From Flavobacterium sp. 1355 (GTDB lineage Bacteria > Bacteroidota > Bacteroidia > Flavobacteriales > Flavobacteriaceae): a stretch of 64,000 nt of DNA. Below are positions 1 through 9,148 of this stretch, one piece after another. Position numbers and translations under genes: made by a program. The notes under the pieces are model-generated. The model searched no databases and was not told the DNA's origin. It was given only the letters and a program-made list of their open reading frames with translations. The stretch covers positions 186,001-250,000 of the forward strand of contig NZ_JAFICC010000009.1 of the NCBI RefSeq assembly GCF_017833415.1, in the 5' to 3' direction. Position 1 is the first letter of the stretch. Each line of letters opens with the position of its first letter.

Positions 1-2196
1 AAGATTCCCGTCTTTGTCCACTATAGAAACCGTTACATAAACCAAATCGTAAGTATCATTTTTGATCGTGGTTTTATCTGCTTTTAAATCAATTTTAGAA
101 GCTTCGCCAGCGGTGTGAATTTCTTTTTCTAAAACAACTTTTCCATCTTTTCTTGAAATGGCTTTTATAGTGCCCGGTTCAAACTTAACACGCCATGAAA
201 TATGAAGATCATCATTTTGTTTTGATTTTTTTCCGAGAGATTTTCCGTTTAAGAATAATTCCACCTCATCGGCATTGTTGTAATACGCCCAAACGTCGAC
301 TTCCTGATCTTTTTTCCAGTTCCAATGCGGGAAAATGTGCAGAACAGGTTTTGTCGTCCATTCGCTCTGGTACATATAATACACATCTTTTGGAAGTCCC
401 GCCAAATCGATGATTCCGAAATAAGAACTTCTTGCCGGATACGGATACGGATCTGGTTCACCGATATAATCAAAACCGGTCCAGATAAAAGTTCCCGCCA
501 TAAAATCCTGTTTTTTGATCGTTTTCCAGTTTTCTTCATGCGTTGCACCCCAATACGATTTCACCTGATCATAAGCCGAAACCGTCCAATCGGCATTACC
601 GTCAAACGGAGCGCCGTGTTTGGTTGGCCAGGCCTTGATTCCGTCGGGTAAATCGTAATGTCCACGCGTTTGAAGTGCCGAAACACTTTCTGAAGCCAAT
701 ATTTTTTGCCCTTTAAATCGAACCGGAAAATCTTTATAATCTTCATGTTTGTAATTGAAGCCCAAAAGATCCAAAGCTCCCGACTGATAAATAAAATTTT
801 TCTCAATTATATTTTCGGTCAAAGCCGAAGTCACAGGACGGGTTGTATCGAGAGATTTTACGATTTTGGCTAATTCCCTGGTAATTGCAATTCCTGTCGA
901 GTCAAATTGCTCTCTAATTTCATTACCAATACTCCACATCATCACCGATGGATGATTACGGTCTCTTTTGATAAAATCTTCCAGATCCTGTTTGTGCCAT
1001 GCATCCCAGTCTTTATGGTAATCATTCGTCACTTTTTTCTTTTTCCAAACATCAAAAGCTTCGTCCTGAACGATGAAACCCATTTCGTCGCACAATTGCA
1101 TCATTTCCAACGAATGTGGATTATGAGACATCCTGATGGCGTTTGCTCCCATTTCTTTCAGCAAAGTCAGTTTTCTGCGAACCGCATGAATATTTTCTAC
1201 CGCGCCCAAAGCTCCGTTATCATGGTGCAGGCAAACTCCCAATATTTTGGTTGGTTTTCCGTTTAAAGAAAATCCTTTCTCGGCATCAAAACTAAAAAAT
1301 CTAAAACCCAACGGCGTTTCGTAGTTGTCAACCAATTTCGATTTCTCATACACTTTCGTAACTACTTTATACAAATACGGATTTTCTGTACTCCATAATT
1401 TCGGCTGATTCAAAGCCAAATCCTGAATCTTTTTTTCTGAAATTTTTGCTCCGATTTTTTCTGTTGAAGTAAAATTCGCCACTTCCTTATTTTCCGCATT
1501 TAAAATAGAAGTAACCAATTTAAACTCTTTCGCATCAGCGTTATCGTTATCAATTGTAACTTCTACCTGTATTTTCGATTTTTCTGCAGAAACTTCGGGA
1601 GTCGTTACAAAAGTTCCCCACTTCCCTACATGCAATTTTTCGGTGGCGACCAAACGTACATTTCTATAAATTCCGGAACCTGTGTACCATCTGGAATTGG
1701 GCTGTGCATCATTATCAACTTTTACGGCAATAACATTTTCCTTTCCGAAATTTAAATATTGCGACAAATCATATCCAAATGAGATATAACCATTTGGGCG
1801 AATTCCTAAAGATTTTCCATTGATGAATACTTCGCTATTTTTAAAAACACCGTCAAATTCAACCGAAACTGTTTTGTTTTTCCAATTTGCAGGAACAGTA
1901 AAAACCTTGCGGTACCAGCCTTTTCCTGCCGGCAAAAATCCTTGTGCCTGCTTTGTTTTATTGTCTTTGTTAAAAGCGCCTTCAATGCTCCAGTCGTGAG
2001 GCAATTGTAATGTTCGCCAATCTGCTGTATTGAAATTGGATTGAACTGCCGTTGGATAATCGCCTAATTTGAAGCTCCAGTTTTTATTGAAGTCTTCGAT
2101 TATTCTGGGTTGTTTCCCTTGCGCGAAAGTTGTCGTAGTAAGCAATATTACTAAAGCTATTACGGTATTTTGTAAAATGGTTTTATGTTTAATCAT
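1..2196 (-). CDS. GH2 family beta-glycosidase (beta-galactosidase-like), 3' end cut by window edge
   Basis: Secreted exo-acting glycosidase, probably removing beta-linked galactose or glucuronate from pectin side chains in the periplasm. 732 codons are visible from the ATG at 2196, and the frame stays open to base 1, so the C-terminus is missing. The N-terminus MIKHKTILQNTVIALV leads to a signal peptide ending TTTFAQ. A sugar-binding jelly roll (about 30-190) and Ig-like domain (190-300) precede a TIM barrel. The barrel carries the GH2 acid/base motif SIGNE (E426) and a likely nucleophile in LASESVSAL (E503). The Ig-like domain starting near residue 700 is typical of GH2 enzymes with DUF4982-type tails. 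It is the last gene in transcription order here, separated from the next GH2 gene by a 102-base palindrome. The family is secure from sequence; the substrate is inferred from context. Confidence 0.88.
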   Translation of the reverse strand, partial: MIKHKTILQNTVIALVILLTTTTFAQGKQPRIIEDFNKNWSFKLGDYPTAVQSNFNTADWRTLQLPHDWSIEGAFNKDNKTKQAQGFLPAGKGWYRKVFTVPANWKNKTVSVEFDGVFKNSEVFINGKSLGIRPNGYISFGYDLSQYLNFGKENVIAVKVDNDAQPNSRWYTGSGIYRNVRLVATEKLHVGKWGTFVTTPEVSAEKSKIQVEVTIDNDNADAKEFKLVTSILNAENKEVANFTSTEKIGAKISEKKIQDLALNQPKLWSTENPYLYKVVTKVYEKSKLVDNYETPLGFRFFSFDAEKGFSLNGKPTKILGVCLHHDNGALGAVENIHAVRRKLTLLKEMGANAIRMSHNPHSLEMMQLCDEMGFIVQDEAFDVWKKKKVTNDYHKDWDAWHKQDLEDFIKRDRNHPSVMMWSIGNEIREQFDSTGIAITRELAKIVKSLDTTRPVTSALTENIIEKNFIYQSGALDLLGFNYKHEDYKDFPVRFKGQKILASESVSALQTRGHYDLPDGIKAWPTKHGAPFDGNADWTVSAYDQVKSYWGATHEENWKTIKKQDFMAGTFIWTGFDYIGEPDPYPYPARSSYFGIIDLAGLPKDVYYMYQSEWTTKPVLHIFPHWNWKKDQEVDVWAYYNNADEVELFLNGKSLGKKSKQNDDLHISWRVKFEPGTIKAISRKDGKVVLEKEIHTAGEASKIDLKADKTTIKNDTYDLVYVTVSIVDKDGNL

Positions 2197-2232
2197 TACA
2201 ATTATTTTTTATTCTTTCTATTTACTCTCGCT

Positions 2233-2334
2233 TTGTCATCCTGAGGAACGAAGGACCACACAAGAAACTCCGTACAGAATGTCGCCAATCTTTGTCGAAT
2301 CCAGAGTGTGGTCCTTCGTTCCTCAGGATGACAA
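2233..2334. repeat. 102-base palindromic repeat, family A copy 1
   Basis: Arms of about 30 bases begin TTGTCATCCTGAGGAACG and end CGTTCCTCAGGATGACAA, around a centre containing AATCTTTGTCGAAT. Both arms are of the same subtype and pair almost perfectly. It lies between two co-directional GH2 genes. Confidence 0.85.
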
Positions 2335-2395
2335 GATTGTGCTTGCATCTGTAAAAACCTTTGCACCTCTGCCCCTTTACCCCTCAAAAAAAAAC

Positions 2396-5300
2396 CTATT
2401 GAAACTCAAAATTATCCAACATCAATCCTTTCAAATCCTCTCCTTCCAGCGTAATTTTATACGTTCCGGCATTAATATAACCGCCAGAAGTTGTGTTTAA
2501 AACTTTCCATTTTTCTGACGAAGGGAAAAACTCAATTGTGTCGTTTCGCATTAAAATTCCGTAGGCATCTTCCATTTTAAATTTGACTTTTAATGGCGTT
2601 TCGTTTTTATTCATAAAACGGAAACGCATCAAATAAATTCCGGCAACTCCTGGTTTTACTTCAAACTCAATGCTGTTTGTTGTCTTTTTGGTAAACTCAA
2701 TATAATCTGCTTTTTTGAAATTTCCTCTTTCGATTCCAATTCCTGTCGTTTTAGCTTTTTCTGCTTCGATAATAACGATTGGTCTTGAGTCGTCTTTTTC
2801 GCCCATATCATACGTTGGCACAATTGCAATTGTATTTATCGATTGAGAGTTATCAAAAAGAACATTTTCTCCTTTTTTTACTTTTTTAGTGTAAACAGAA
2901 AATTCCGTACGATTACTATTTTTAGCTTTTTCTTCTATTTTTTTATAATCTGATAACGAAGCAGATTCTTTGATTTTACTGTCAGCCAAGATAAAAATTG
3001 TAGATTCTTCTTTTGCTGTAAACGAACCTTTATTTTTAGAACTTGCCGAAAACTGTATATAATCGGCACCAAATAGTTCCGCTGGCAATTCGGTAAAAAC
3101 AACATCAGTATCTGAAAATTGCTTTGAATTAATATCGAGCCACGAAGCTACCCGGTTTGTTTTGTCATAAGAATCCAAAACCAGATTCTGAATGTTTTTT
3201 GGAGATTGATCTGCAGGTTTTTCAAATCTCTTTTTTGTACCAATGGCAATTGCCGATATAATTGCTTGTCCCGCTTTTACATTTGGAAACGAAATCACAA
3301 TTTTTCCGTTTTTGCTTTTTACCAAAAATGTTTTTTTCAACGCTTTATCGTGTCCGGCTTCTGACCAGATATCAAAATCTTTTAAAACTACATTTTCATT
3401 TATGGCAACATCAAACAAACGCCAGCCTTTGCAATCCATTCCGCCTCCTGTTCCGTACCAGGGCTCAGTGAAATATAATTCTACTAAATATTCTCCGTCT
3501 GCTACAGGAAATTCATAGCGCAATTTGTCAACTCCGTATCTAAAACTCTGAAACAATTCAGGATCTTTTGTACCGTCGATTGGGTCAAAAGTGGTTCTTT
3601 GGCTCGCGAAGAAATCCGGTAATTTTTCAAAATTATCTGTCCACGACAAAGAACCATAGGTATGTTGTCCGTTTTTGTGTGTATCGGTAAACCAGGTATT
3701 TCCTGAACTGTCTGTCATTTCAGAACCACCGCAGTTTACTCTGTAAATATAATTGTATCCCTTTTTTTCTTTTAAAATATCGGCTTTGTCAGCAGTTAAA
3801 GCATTTAAATTTGGTGCTTTCGTAAGTGTGTTCAAAACAATATAATCTTTGGCAACCGCTTTTCCATTCACATAACCCACAGCATACAAAACGTTGTACT
3901 GAACATTGACATTGTTAAACTGAAAATGCTTTCCGATTCCCGGATTTTTTAGTTTTCCAAGTGAAGATTTATTGACATCATTAAACAATTCTACTTCATC
4001 ACAATTAGAATAAATATCGATTCCGTTTTTTATTCCTGCCGAATCCCAACGGCTAGGCCAGGTGTGCGAAACAATATACACCATCGGACTGGTTTTGTTT
4101 GAAACATAATTGGCGCGGTACATGTAAAACGCATCCAGCGGTTCTCCCCAAATGGTGAAAAGTCCTTTGTAATTTACAGGGCCAACTTTGTCAATATCCC
4201 TAAAACCTTCTCCATTTTGAACTCTTCCCGGATTTTCATGCGAAGCAAAAAGCCAGTTGAATTGTCCCGCAATTTTATCTTTTACCGATTCGGCTTCGCG
4301 GACTTTAATTTCCATTAATTGAGAAAAACGGTTTTCGCTCAACGTTCCTTTCTGGTCAAACTCACCTTCGGTATGCAAATCGGCTGAACGCCATGCACCG
4401 TATTCGCCGTTTAGCAATTGCGTGCTCATTTCCAAGTGATATTTTAGAGGATCACCGCCGTACGTTCCTGACCAATTTTGAACCACATTCCAATCTGTTC
4501 CTTCTCCGCCGTTACAAGTCGTTACAATTCTTTGCGAAGCCGATAACGGATCCATTTCGCGGATGATCTGGGTGCATTCTTCTGCAAATTCCTTCGGAAT
4601 TGTACTTTCGTTCTGCAAACCCCACATCACTACAGACGGGCTGTTTCTACGTTCTTTAATCCACTCGCGTAATAAGGTTTTGAAATTTTCTTTGAATTCC
4701 TGAGTATCGTACCAAATGTGTGCTGAAAACTGACTCCAAAACAAGATTCCGTTTTCGTCTAATTCTTTTTGATATAACAAATTATGCGGCTGATGTGCTT
4801 CTCGAAAGGCATTAAACCCACCGGCTTTTATTTGTTCGATTCTGGAATGAATCATTTCGTCTGAAAATGAATGGCTGTTTCCAATTAAATGTTCGTATTC
4901 GCAGGTTCCGTTAATAAATAAAGGTTCGTCATTGATAAAAAAACGATTGTCTTTCCCGTCTCGGCTCACTGGCCAGCTCACCCAGCGGATTCCATAAGGC
5001 GTGGTTAACTGATCGATTATTTTTCCGTTTTCATAAACAGAAGTTACGAGTTTGTATAAATACGGATTGGAAGGCGACCATAATTTTGGATTTAAAATTT
5101 CCGGAAGTGTCTGTGTTATTTCTTTTGTTTGCCCAGAAATATATTTGATGTCACTTTTTATAATAACAGTTTTTTTCCCTGAAGCATCAAAAAGTATATT
5201 CTCGATCGTTAGATTTCGGTCTGTAGTACCGTAGTTCTTGATTTCTGTGTTGGTATGAAGAATCGCTTTTTGTTTTGAAACTGATTTGTCGTTCCAGATA

Positions 5301-5917
5301 TGAACTCCAAACGGTTCGATTCTAACATCATTTGTTACGACCAGCGAAACCGGTCTGAAAATCCCCATGGGCTGAGAACCTTCAGAAAAGCCCCACTCGC
5401 CTGAGCAGCCGCCACAAACCCACGGAAGATCTGCAATAAAGGACGGATGCGCAGCTTTAACTAAAATTGTATTTTCTTTATCGAAATGAATTGCTTTTGT
5501 AATGTCTACTGTAAAAGTAGTTCTTCCACCTTTGTGTTCGCCCACTTTTTTACCGTTTACCCAAACTGTTGCATAAGAGCTTACGCCTTCGAAATATAAA
5601 AATAAGCGTTTTGAACTGTCTTTTTTTTCTAGCTTTAATGTCTTTTTGTACCACGCTGTACCGTGTAGATTGCCGTGTTTTGTTCTTCTAAAACCATAAT
5701 ACTGATCCCAATTGTGAGGCACGTTTACCTTGTTCCAATTGGAATCAGTTTTTGGATTTTCTACAAAATCTTCTTCTTTCAGCGGAAGATTATCCAATAT
5801 TACGGTTTCCCAAGACGAGTTCAGCGAAATTTCTTTACGGACTGAACTTTTGCTTTGACTCCAAACAAAGCAAAGGCTTGAAAAAAAACAAAAAATAAAA
5901 AAAACTATTTTTTTCAT
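2396..5917 (-). CDS. Large GH2 glycosidase with malectin-like and CBM6-like modules
   Basis: Secreted multi-domain beta-glycosidase, 1173 residues from the ATG at 5917 (MKKIVFFIFCFFSSLCFVWSQ). An in-frame ATG at 5977 would add 20 residues, but they only read through an inverted repeat and would spoil the signal peptide, so 5917 is preferred; AGGAA sits just upstream. An N-terminal jelly roll and Ig-like domain lead to a TIM barrel with acid/base motif WGLQNES (E437) and probable nucleophile in LLNGEYG (E505). A malectin-like carbohydrate-binding domain (about 770-930, containing YNYIYRVNCGGSE) and a C-terminal CBM6-like domain beginning IIEAEKAK follow. Both accessory modules suggest a large polymeric substrate. 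The gene is unusually long for GH2. Beta-galactosidase or beta-glucuronidase activity are both possible; the sequence does not decide. Confidence 0.85.
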   Translation of the reverse strand: MKKIVFFIFCFFSSLCFVWSQSKSSVRKEISLNSSWETVILDNLPLKEEDFVENPKTDSNWNKVNVPHNWDQYYGFRRTKHGNLHGTAWYKKTLKLEKKDSSKRLFLYFEGVSSYATVWVNGKKVGEHKGGRTTFTVDITKAIHFDKENTILVKAAHPSFIADLPWVCGGCSGEWGFSEGSQPMGIFRPVSLVVTNDVRIEPFGVHIWNDKSVSKQKAILHTNTEIKNYGTTDRNLTIENILFDASGKKTVIIKSDIKYISGQTKEITQTLPEILNPKLWSPSNPYLYKLVTSVYENGKIIDQLTTPYGIRWVSWPVSRDGKDNRFFINDEPLFINGTCEYEHLIGNSHSFSDEMIHSRIEQIKAGGFNAFREAHQPHNLLYQKELDENGILFWSQFSAHIWYDTQEFKENFKTLLREWIKERRNSPSVVMWGLQNESTIPKEFAEECTQIIREMDPLSASQRIVTTCNGGEGTDWNVVQNWSGTYGGDPLKYHLEMSTQLLNGEYGAWRSADLHTEGEFDQKGTLSENRFSQLMEIKVREAESVKDKIAGQFNWLFASHENPGRVQNGEGFRDIDKVGPVNYKGLFTIWGEPLDAFYMYRANYVSNKTSPMVYIVSHTWPSRWDSAGIKNGIDIYSNCDEVELFNDVNKSSLGKLKNPGIGKHFQFNNVNVQYNVLYAVGYVNGKAVAKDYIVLNTLTKAPNLNALTADKADILKEKKGYNYIYRVNCGGSEMTDSSGNTWFTDTHKNGQHTYGSLSWTDNFEKLPDFFASQRTTFDPIDGTKDPELFQSFRYGVDKLRYEFPVADGEYLVELYFTEPWYGTGGGMDCKGWRLFDVAINENVVLKDFDIWSEAGHDKALKKTFLVKSKNGKIVISFPNVKAGQAIISAIAIGTKKRFEKPADQSPKNIQNLVLDSYDKTNRVASWLDINSKQFSDTDVVFTELPAELFGADYIQFSASSKNKGSFTAKEESTIFILADSKIKESASLSDYKKIEEKAKNSNRTEFSVYTKKVKKGENVLFDNSQSINTIAIVPTYDMGEKDDSRPIVIIEAEKAKTTGIGIERGNFKKADYIEFTKKTTNSIEFEVKPGVAGIYLMRFRFMNKNETPLKVKFKMEDAYGILMRNDTIEFFPSSEKWKVLNTTSGGYINAGTYKITLEGEDLKGLMLDNFEFQ

Positions 5918-5927
5918 ATTTCCTAAG

Positions 5928-6017
5928 TTCCTGCAAGGTTTCCAAAACCTTGTAGGTTTGATATTTTTTACGATCATTTTAGAGAATACCTACAAGGTTT
6001 TGGAAACCTTGCAGGAA
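5928..6017. repeat. Inverted repeat pair, family B (long form)
   Basis: The left arm reads TTCCTGCAAGGTTTCCAAAA and continues CCTTGTAGGT. The right arm from about 5987 is its reverse complement, ending GCAGGAA. Each arm is itself a near-palindrome with a GGTTTCCAAAACC core. The repeat lies immediately upstream of the GH2 start and explains the spurious N-terminal extension there. A second long form sits at 26284-26362. Confidence 0.8.
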
Positions 6018-6093
6018 TCATTGATTCTTTAAACAGACCTAACAGTCCCGAAGCATCGGGATAAAAACCTGTCTGGTCTAGGTTAACGTATTG

Positions 6094-6180
6094 CTCGCGT
6101 GAGGGATGGCAGTGGAGCTCTCCCGATTTTTCATCGGGAAGCGGGAACGTACAGCCCGATTCGCCGCGGCGAACACGCCC
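6094..6180. other. GC-rich structured intergenic element
   Basis: This roughly 87-base stretch is markedly more GC-rich than its surroundings. It contains GCTCGCGTGAGGGATGGCAG, then the perfect hairpin TCCCGATTTTTCATCGGGA (6121-6139), and further on ACAGCCCGATTCGCCGCGG. The GAGGGAT...AGCCCGA framework recalls a recurrent flavobacterial intergenic element with unknown role. It may be a structured RNA, a mobile repeat or a transcription terminator; the sequence alone does not distinguish these. It lies between the glucuronidase-like gene and the large GH2 gene. Confidence 0.5.
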
Positions 6181-6192
6181 AAATTATTATTA

Positions 6193-8922
6193 TTAATAAA
6201 ATAACCAGTCGATCGCACCTTTTTCTCCTGCATCGATATAGCCCACATCGCGTGGCGTAACGGTTTGATTGGCGTCTATGAATCCTAAAATCAAAACTCT
6301 TCCTTTGCCCAAATCTAGCTTATTTTCGCCGGGCTGAAAAGTATAGGTATGAATATTTACACGCGGTAACTCTTTTAAATTCATGGCGCTGGCCAAAATT
6401 ACTTCGGCCTGACCGTGTGCATTTCCGGCAGCATCTGTTTCTAAACTCGGCGGAAATAAAAATCGCTTTTGATCTGAATTGAAATAACCAACAACCAGTT
6501 TTACAGGTTTGGTATTTTTAAATTTCAGATGCGTTCCTTTTTCATTTTGTTCTGTTTCCTCAAACGCAATTCCTTTTAAGTTTTGCAGTTCCGGAGCCAC
6601 TTTAATCAATTCTGAAATTGGGGTTCCGTATACTTTTGTGCCATTTTTTACGGCGTAAGTTCCTTTGCTTTCGCTTAGTAATGTTACATCAACGGGTTGC
6701 CATGGTTTTCCTTCTTTGGTTTCGATTTTACCATCTTTTGATGCTTTTAGCAAATCTAAATTTCTTTTAAAATTGGCTAATTCACGTTCGTAATGTGGTA
6801 ACAATTCTGCCCAGGTTTTGTTGTTTCCGTCGTCGCCTCCAATCGGGATTCGGCGTTGTGCGGTTTGCATACTGTTGGCATAGAGATAACTATCTTTGGT
6901 TAAATTTACCAATAACTCGTAATGCTCGATGCTTTTCTCCAGATGAGGCATTGCTTTGTCCAGATCGGTAATATCGTTAGAATAACTATATCGTAATACC
7001 AATATAGCAGCTTTTACTTTTTCTGAAAAGAAATCGGCAAAAGCTTTATAAGCATGAATGTCGTTTTTTAGACGCAGAAATTCTTCTTTGTCTTTGGTTA
7101 CGCTTTTTTCGGCTTTGTCGATTGCTTCAACAGCCAATCGTCCGTGTTCTGTGATTTCGGCAATAATCTGGGTTGGAAGCTCACCTGAATGTGGCTGCTT
7201 ATTCCATTCTTTTTTAGCATATTCTAAAAGCAGTTCTCCCGCTGGTCCGCACGATTCGTGAAATCCGGGATACACACGCCATTTTGCCGGATTGACCAAT
7301 TGGCTTTCGAACATTCCTAGCAATAACGTTTGGCGGTTTCCTTCTGTGATTCCGAAACGTCTTAAGGTTTTTGGCGCAATTTCTCCAGATTCGTCGTATG
7401 CTTTTTTGATATTGTCTGCAGCTTCTAAATCGGTTCCGTATTTAGCCGCCAGATCTTTATCCCAAAACTTAATTTCTTCGTTTTTGTCTCTTTTACTGTC
7501 CCAGGCATATCTCGCCCATGCTTTGTACCAAATCCAGTCGCGATCCATTTCGAGTAATCGTTCTCCGGTTTTGGTTTTATCGGCTGTATAAGGCCAGTCC
7601 CAATAGGACGCTTGCGGATATAAATGCAATGCGTTGGCTCCGTGGGCGCTGTGCATCGCCTGAACTGTTTTTTGGATAAACTCTGGTGAGCCATATCTAA
7701 AAGGCTCTAAATTGGCCAAAATGTGTACATTAGAAATATGCACGGAATTTAACGAGCTTAATTTTTTATGAATTTCTCCCCAAGGTCCGCCCGGAGTGTA
7801 TGTCGTTAATGATTCGCCATTATACTTATGCATCGTGTACAGATTTTTATACAAAGGGAGTGATTTTTCCATAACCAAAGGTGCATCTGTATCGTGAGCG
7901 CGCAAAATGATTGGCGGTTCTTCTTTGATTCCCAGTGTTTTTAATCCGTCCTGAACGCCGGGAATAATGGTTTTGGTAAACCATTCGACATCGTCATCAA
8001 TCGTATTTATGGCTTCGCCAAGGCAAACTAATAATCCGACATTTGGATATTTTTCGATAAATGCTGTAATTGATTTTTTGGTATAATCGGCAATTTCTGG
8101 TGTAATTGGTCGCGAACGATCCTGCGTTTTTATATTATAATGTTCTGCAAAAGGTTTGGAAACAATGATATTATAAAACATCTGAATGACCCAGATACCT
8201 CTTTTGTTGGCTTCTTCGGTTAGGAATTTGTAGATTTCCTCATTCTTTTTAAAATCGGCTTCGCTTACTTCAAGCGCAAACGGATAGTCTTTTAATTTTA
8301 CCAAAGATGCAAAAGGATGCCCGTTCCATAAATACAAGGAATTCATTCTGTTTTCTACCAGCATATCCAAATACTTAATCCAAAGCTTTTTATCGTAAAA
8401 CCAAGGAAAAGTTTCCGGCGTGTACGGATATTCGTAAACATCTCTTCCCGGAAGATAAACTGGTTTTTGAACGCCAATACAAGCGCCTCTTAAAACCATT
8501 TCGGGACTGTCTTCGATATTGATTTCTGATGGAAGTTTTCCAGAATCTTTAATTCGGTCTGCTAATTCCATTGCGCCATATAGCGCTCCGGTTGCATCTG
8601 TTCCTTCAATGTAAATGATATTTTTTTGACTGCGAATTTGAAAACCTTCTTTTTTTGTCAGTTTGCTATCGTCGATTTTGGCGTTTTTTGCATTTTGTTT
8701 CCAAAAATCAGTTCCTTTTTCTCCAATAACAATTACCTGATCTTTTGATTTTGTGATTTTATTGGAAGTATTGATTTTGAATCCTTTGGCAGATAATGTT
8801 TCGGATAGTTTTTCGGCTCCAAATTTTGCTCTTGGCGCATTGGCATCACTAACAATTGTGACATTTTGCGCTGTCGCGAAAGAGACGCAGAAACCTAAAA
8901 AAAGTAAGCTTAAATATTTCAT
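6193..8922 (-). CDS. Alpha-glucuronidase-like glycoside hydrolase (GH67/GH115-type architecture)
   Basis: Secreted 909-residue protein with signal peptide MKYLSLLFLGFCVSFATAQ. The N-terminal domain (about 20-135, NVTIVSDANAPRAKFGAEKL) resembles the GH20b/GH67-N accessory fold found before alpha-glucuronidase barrels. A long TIM-barrel-like region follows, with NRMNSLYLWNGHPFASLVKL, IWVIQMFYNI, NVGLLVCLGEA and NVHILANLEPFRYG. Its acidic residues, such as the Glu of CLGEA and of ILANLEP, are plausible catalytic candidates but unproven. The C-terminal domain, about 762-885, matches the N-terminal domain of the propeller protein at 60878-62557 by eye. In a pectin locus, removal of terminal glucuronate or a related uronic acid is a reasonable inference. 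I cannot place it in a defined CAZy family. Confidence 0.6.
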   Translation of the reverse strand: MKYLSLLFLGFCVSFATAQNVTIVSDANAPRAKFGAEKLSETLSAKGFKINTSNKITKSKDQVIVIGEKGTDFWKQNAKNAKIDDSKLTKKEGFQIRSQKNIIYIEGTDATGALYGAMELADRIKDSGKLPSEINIEDSPEMVLRGACIGVQKPVYLPGRDVYEYPYTPETFPWFYDKKLWIKYLDMLVENRMNSLYLWNGHPFASLVKLKDYPFALEVSEADFKKNEEIYKFLTEEANKRGIWVIQMFYNIIVSKPFAEHYNIKTQDRSRPITPEIADYTKKSITAFIEKYPNVGLLVCLGEAINTIDDDVEWFTKTIIPGVQDGLKTLGIKEEPPIILRAHDTDAPLVMEKSLPLYKNLYTMHKYNGESLTTYTPGGPWGEIHKKLSSLNSVHISNVHILANLEPFRYGSPEFIQKTVQAMHSAHGANALHLYPQASYWDWPYTADKTKTGERLLEMDRDWIWYKAWARYAWDSKRDKNEEIKFWDKDLAAKYGTDLEAADNIKKAYDESGEIAPKTLRRFGITEGNRQTLLLGMFESQLVNPAKWRVYPGFHESCGPAGELLLEYAKKEWNKQPHSGELPTQIIAEITEHGRLAVEAIDKAEKSVTKDKEEFLRLKNDIHAYKAFADFFSEKVKAAILVLRYSYSNDITDLDKAMPHLEKSIEHYELLVNLTKDSYLYANSMQTAQRRIPIGGDDGNNKTWAELLPHYERELANFKRNLDLLKASKDGKIETKEGKPWQPVDVTLLSESKGTYAVKNGTKVYGTPISELIKVAPELQNLKGIAFEETEQNEKGTHLKFKNTKPVKLVVGYFNSDQKRFLFPPSLETDAAGNAHGQAEVILASAMNLKELPRVNIHTYTFQPGENKLDLGKGRVLILGFIDANQTVTPRDVGYIDAGEKGAIDWLFY

Positions 8923-8961
8923 TGTATTGTGTTTTTATTCTTGGAGTCTTATCGATCTGGT

Positions 8962-9062
8962 TTGTCATTTCGACGAAGGAGAAATCACATTAGAAACTCC
9001 TCACAGAAAATCACCAATCTTTGTCGAGTCCGAGTGTGATCCCTCGTTCCTCGGGATGACAA
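8962..9062. repeat. Palindromic repeat, family A copy 2 (mosaic arms)
   Basis: The left arm is of the TTTCGACGAAGGAGAAATC subtype and the right arm of the GATCCCTCGTTCCTCGGGA subtype, so the arms pair only partly. The centre has AATCTTTGTCGAGT. Confidence 0.8.
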
Positions 9063-9079
9063 AAATGAGATGCTTTTTT

Positions 9080-9139
9080 GCCACAGATTAAAAGATTTTC
9101 ACAGATAAAAAAAATCTTTTTAATCCTTTAATCTGTGGC
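9080..9139. repeat. Inverted repeat, family C (GCCACAGATTAAAAG type)
   Basis: The left arm GCCACAGATTAAAAGATT pairs with the right arm AATCCTTTAATCTGTGGC around an A/T-rich loop. It is positioned just after the stop side of the sugar isomerase-like gene and next to family A copy 2. Confidence 0.75.
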
Positions 9140-9148
9140 TATAAATAA

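Noticed and set aside
2069..2500. Plus-strand open frame of 143 codons spanning two GH2 gene ends
   Set aside because: It runs through a family A palindrome and the antisense of two strong genes; the protein has no sensible composition.
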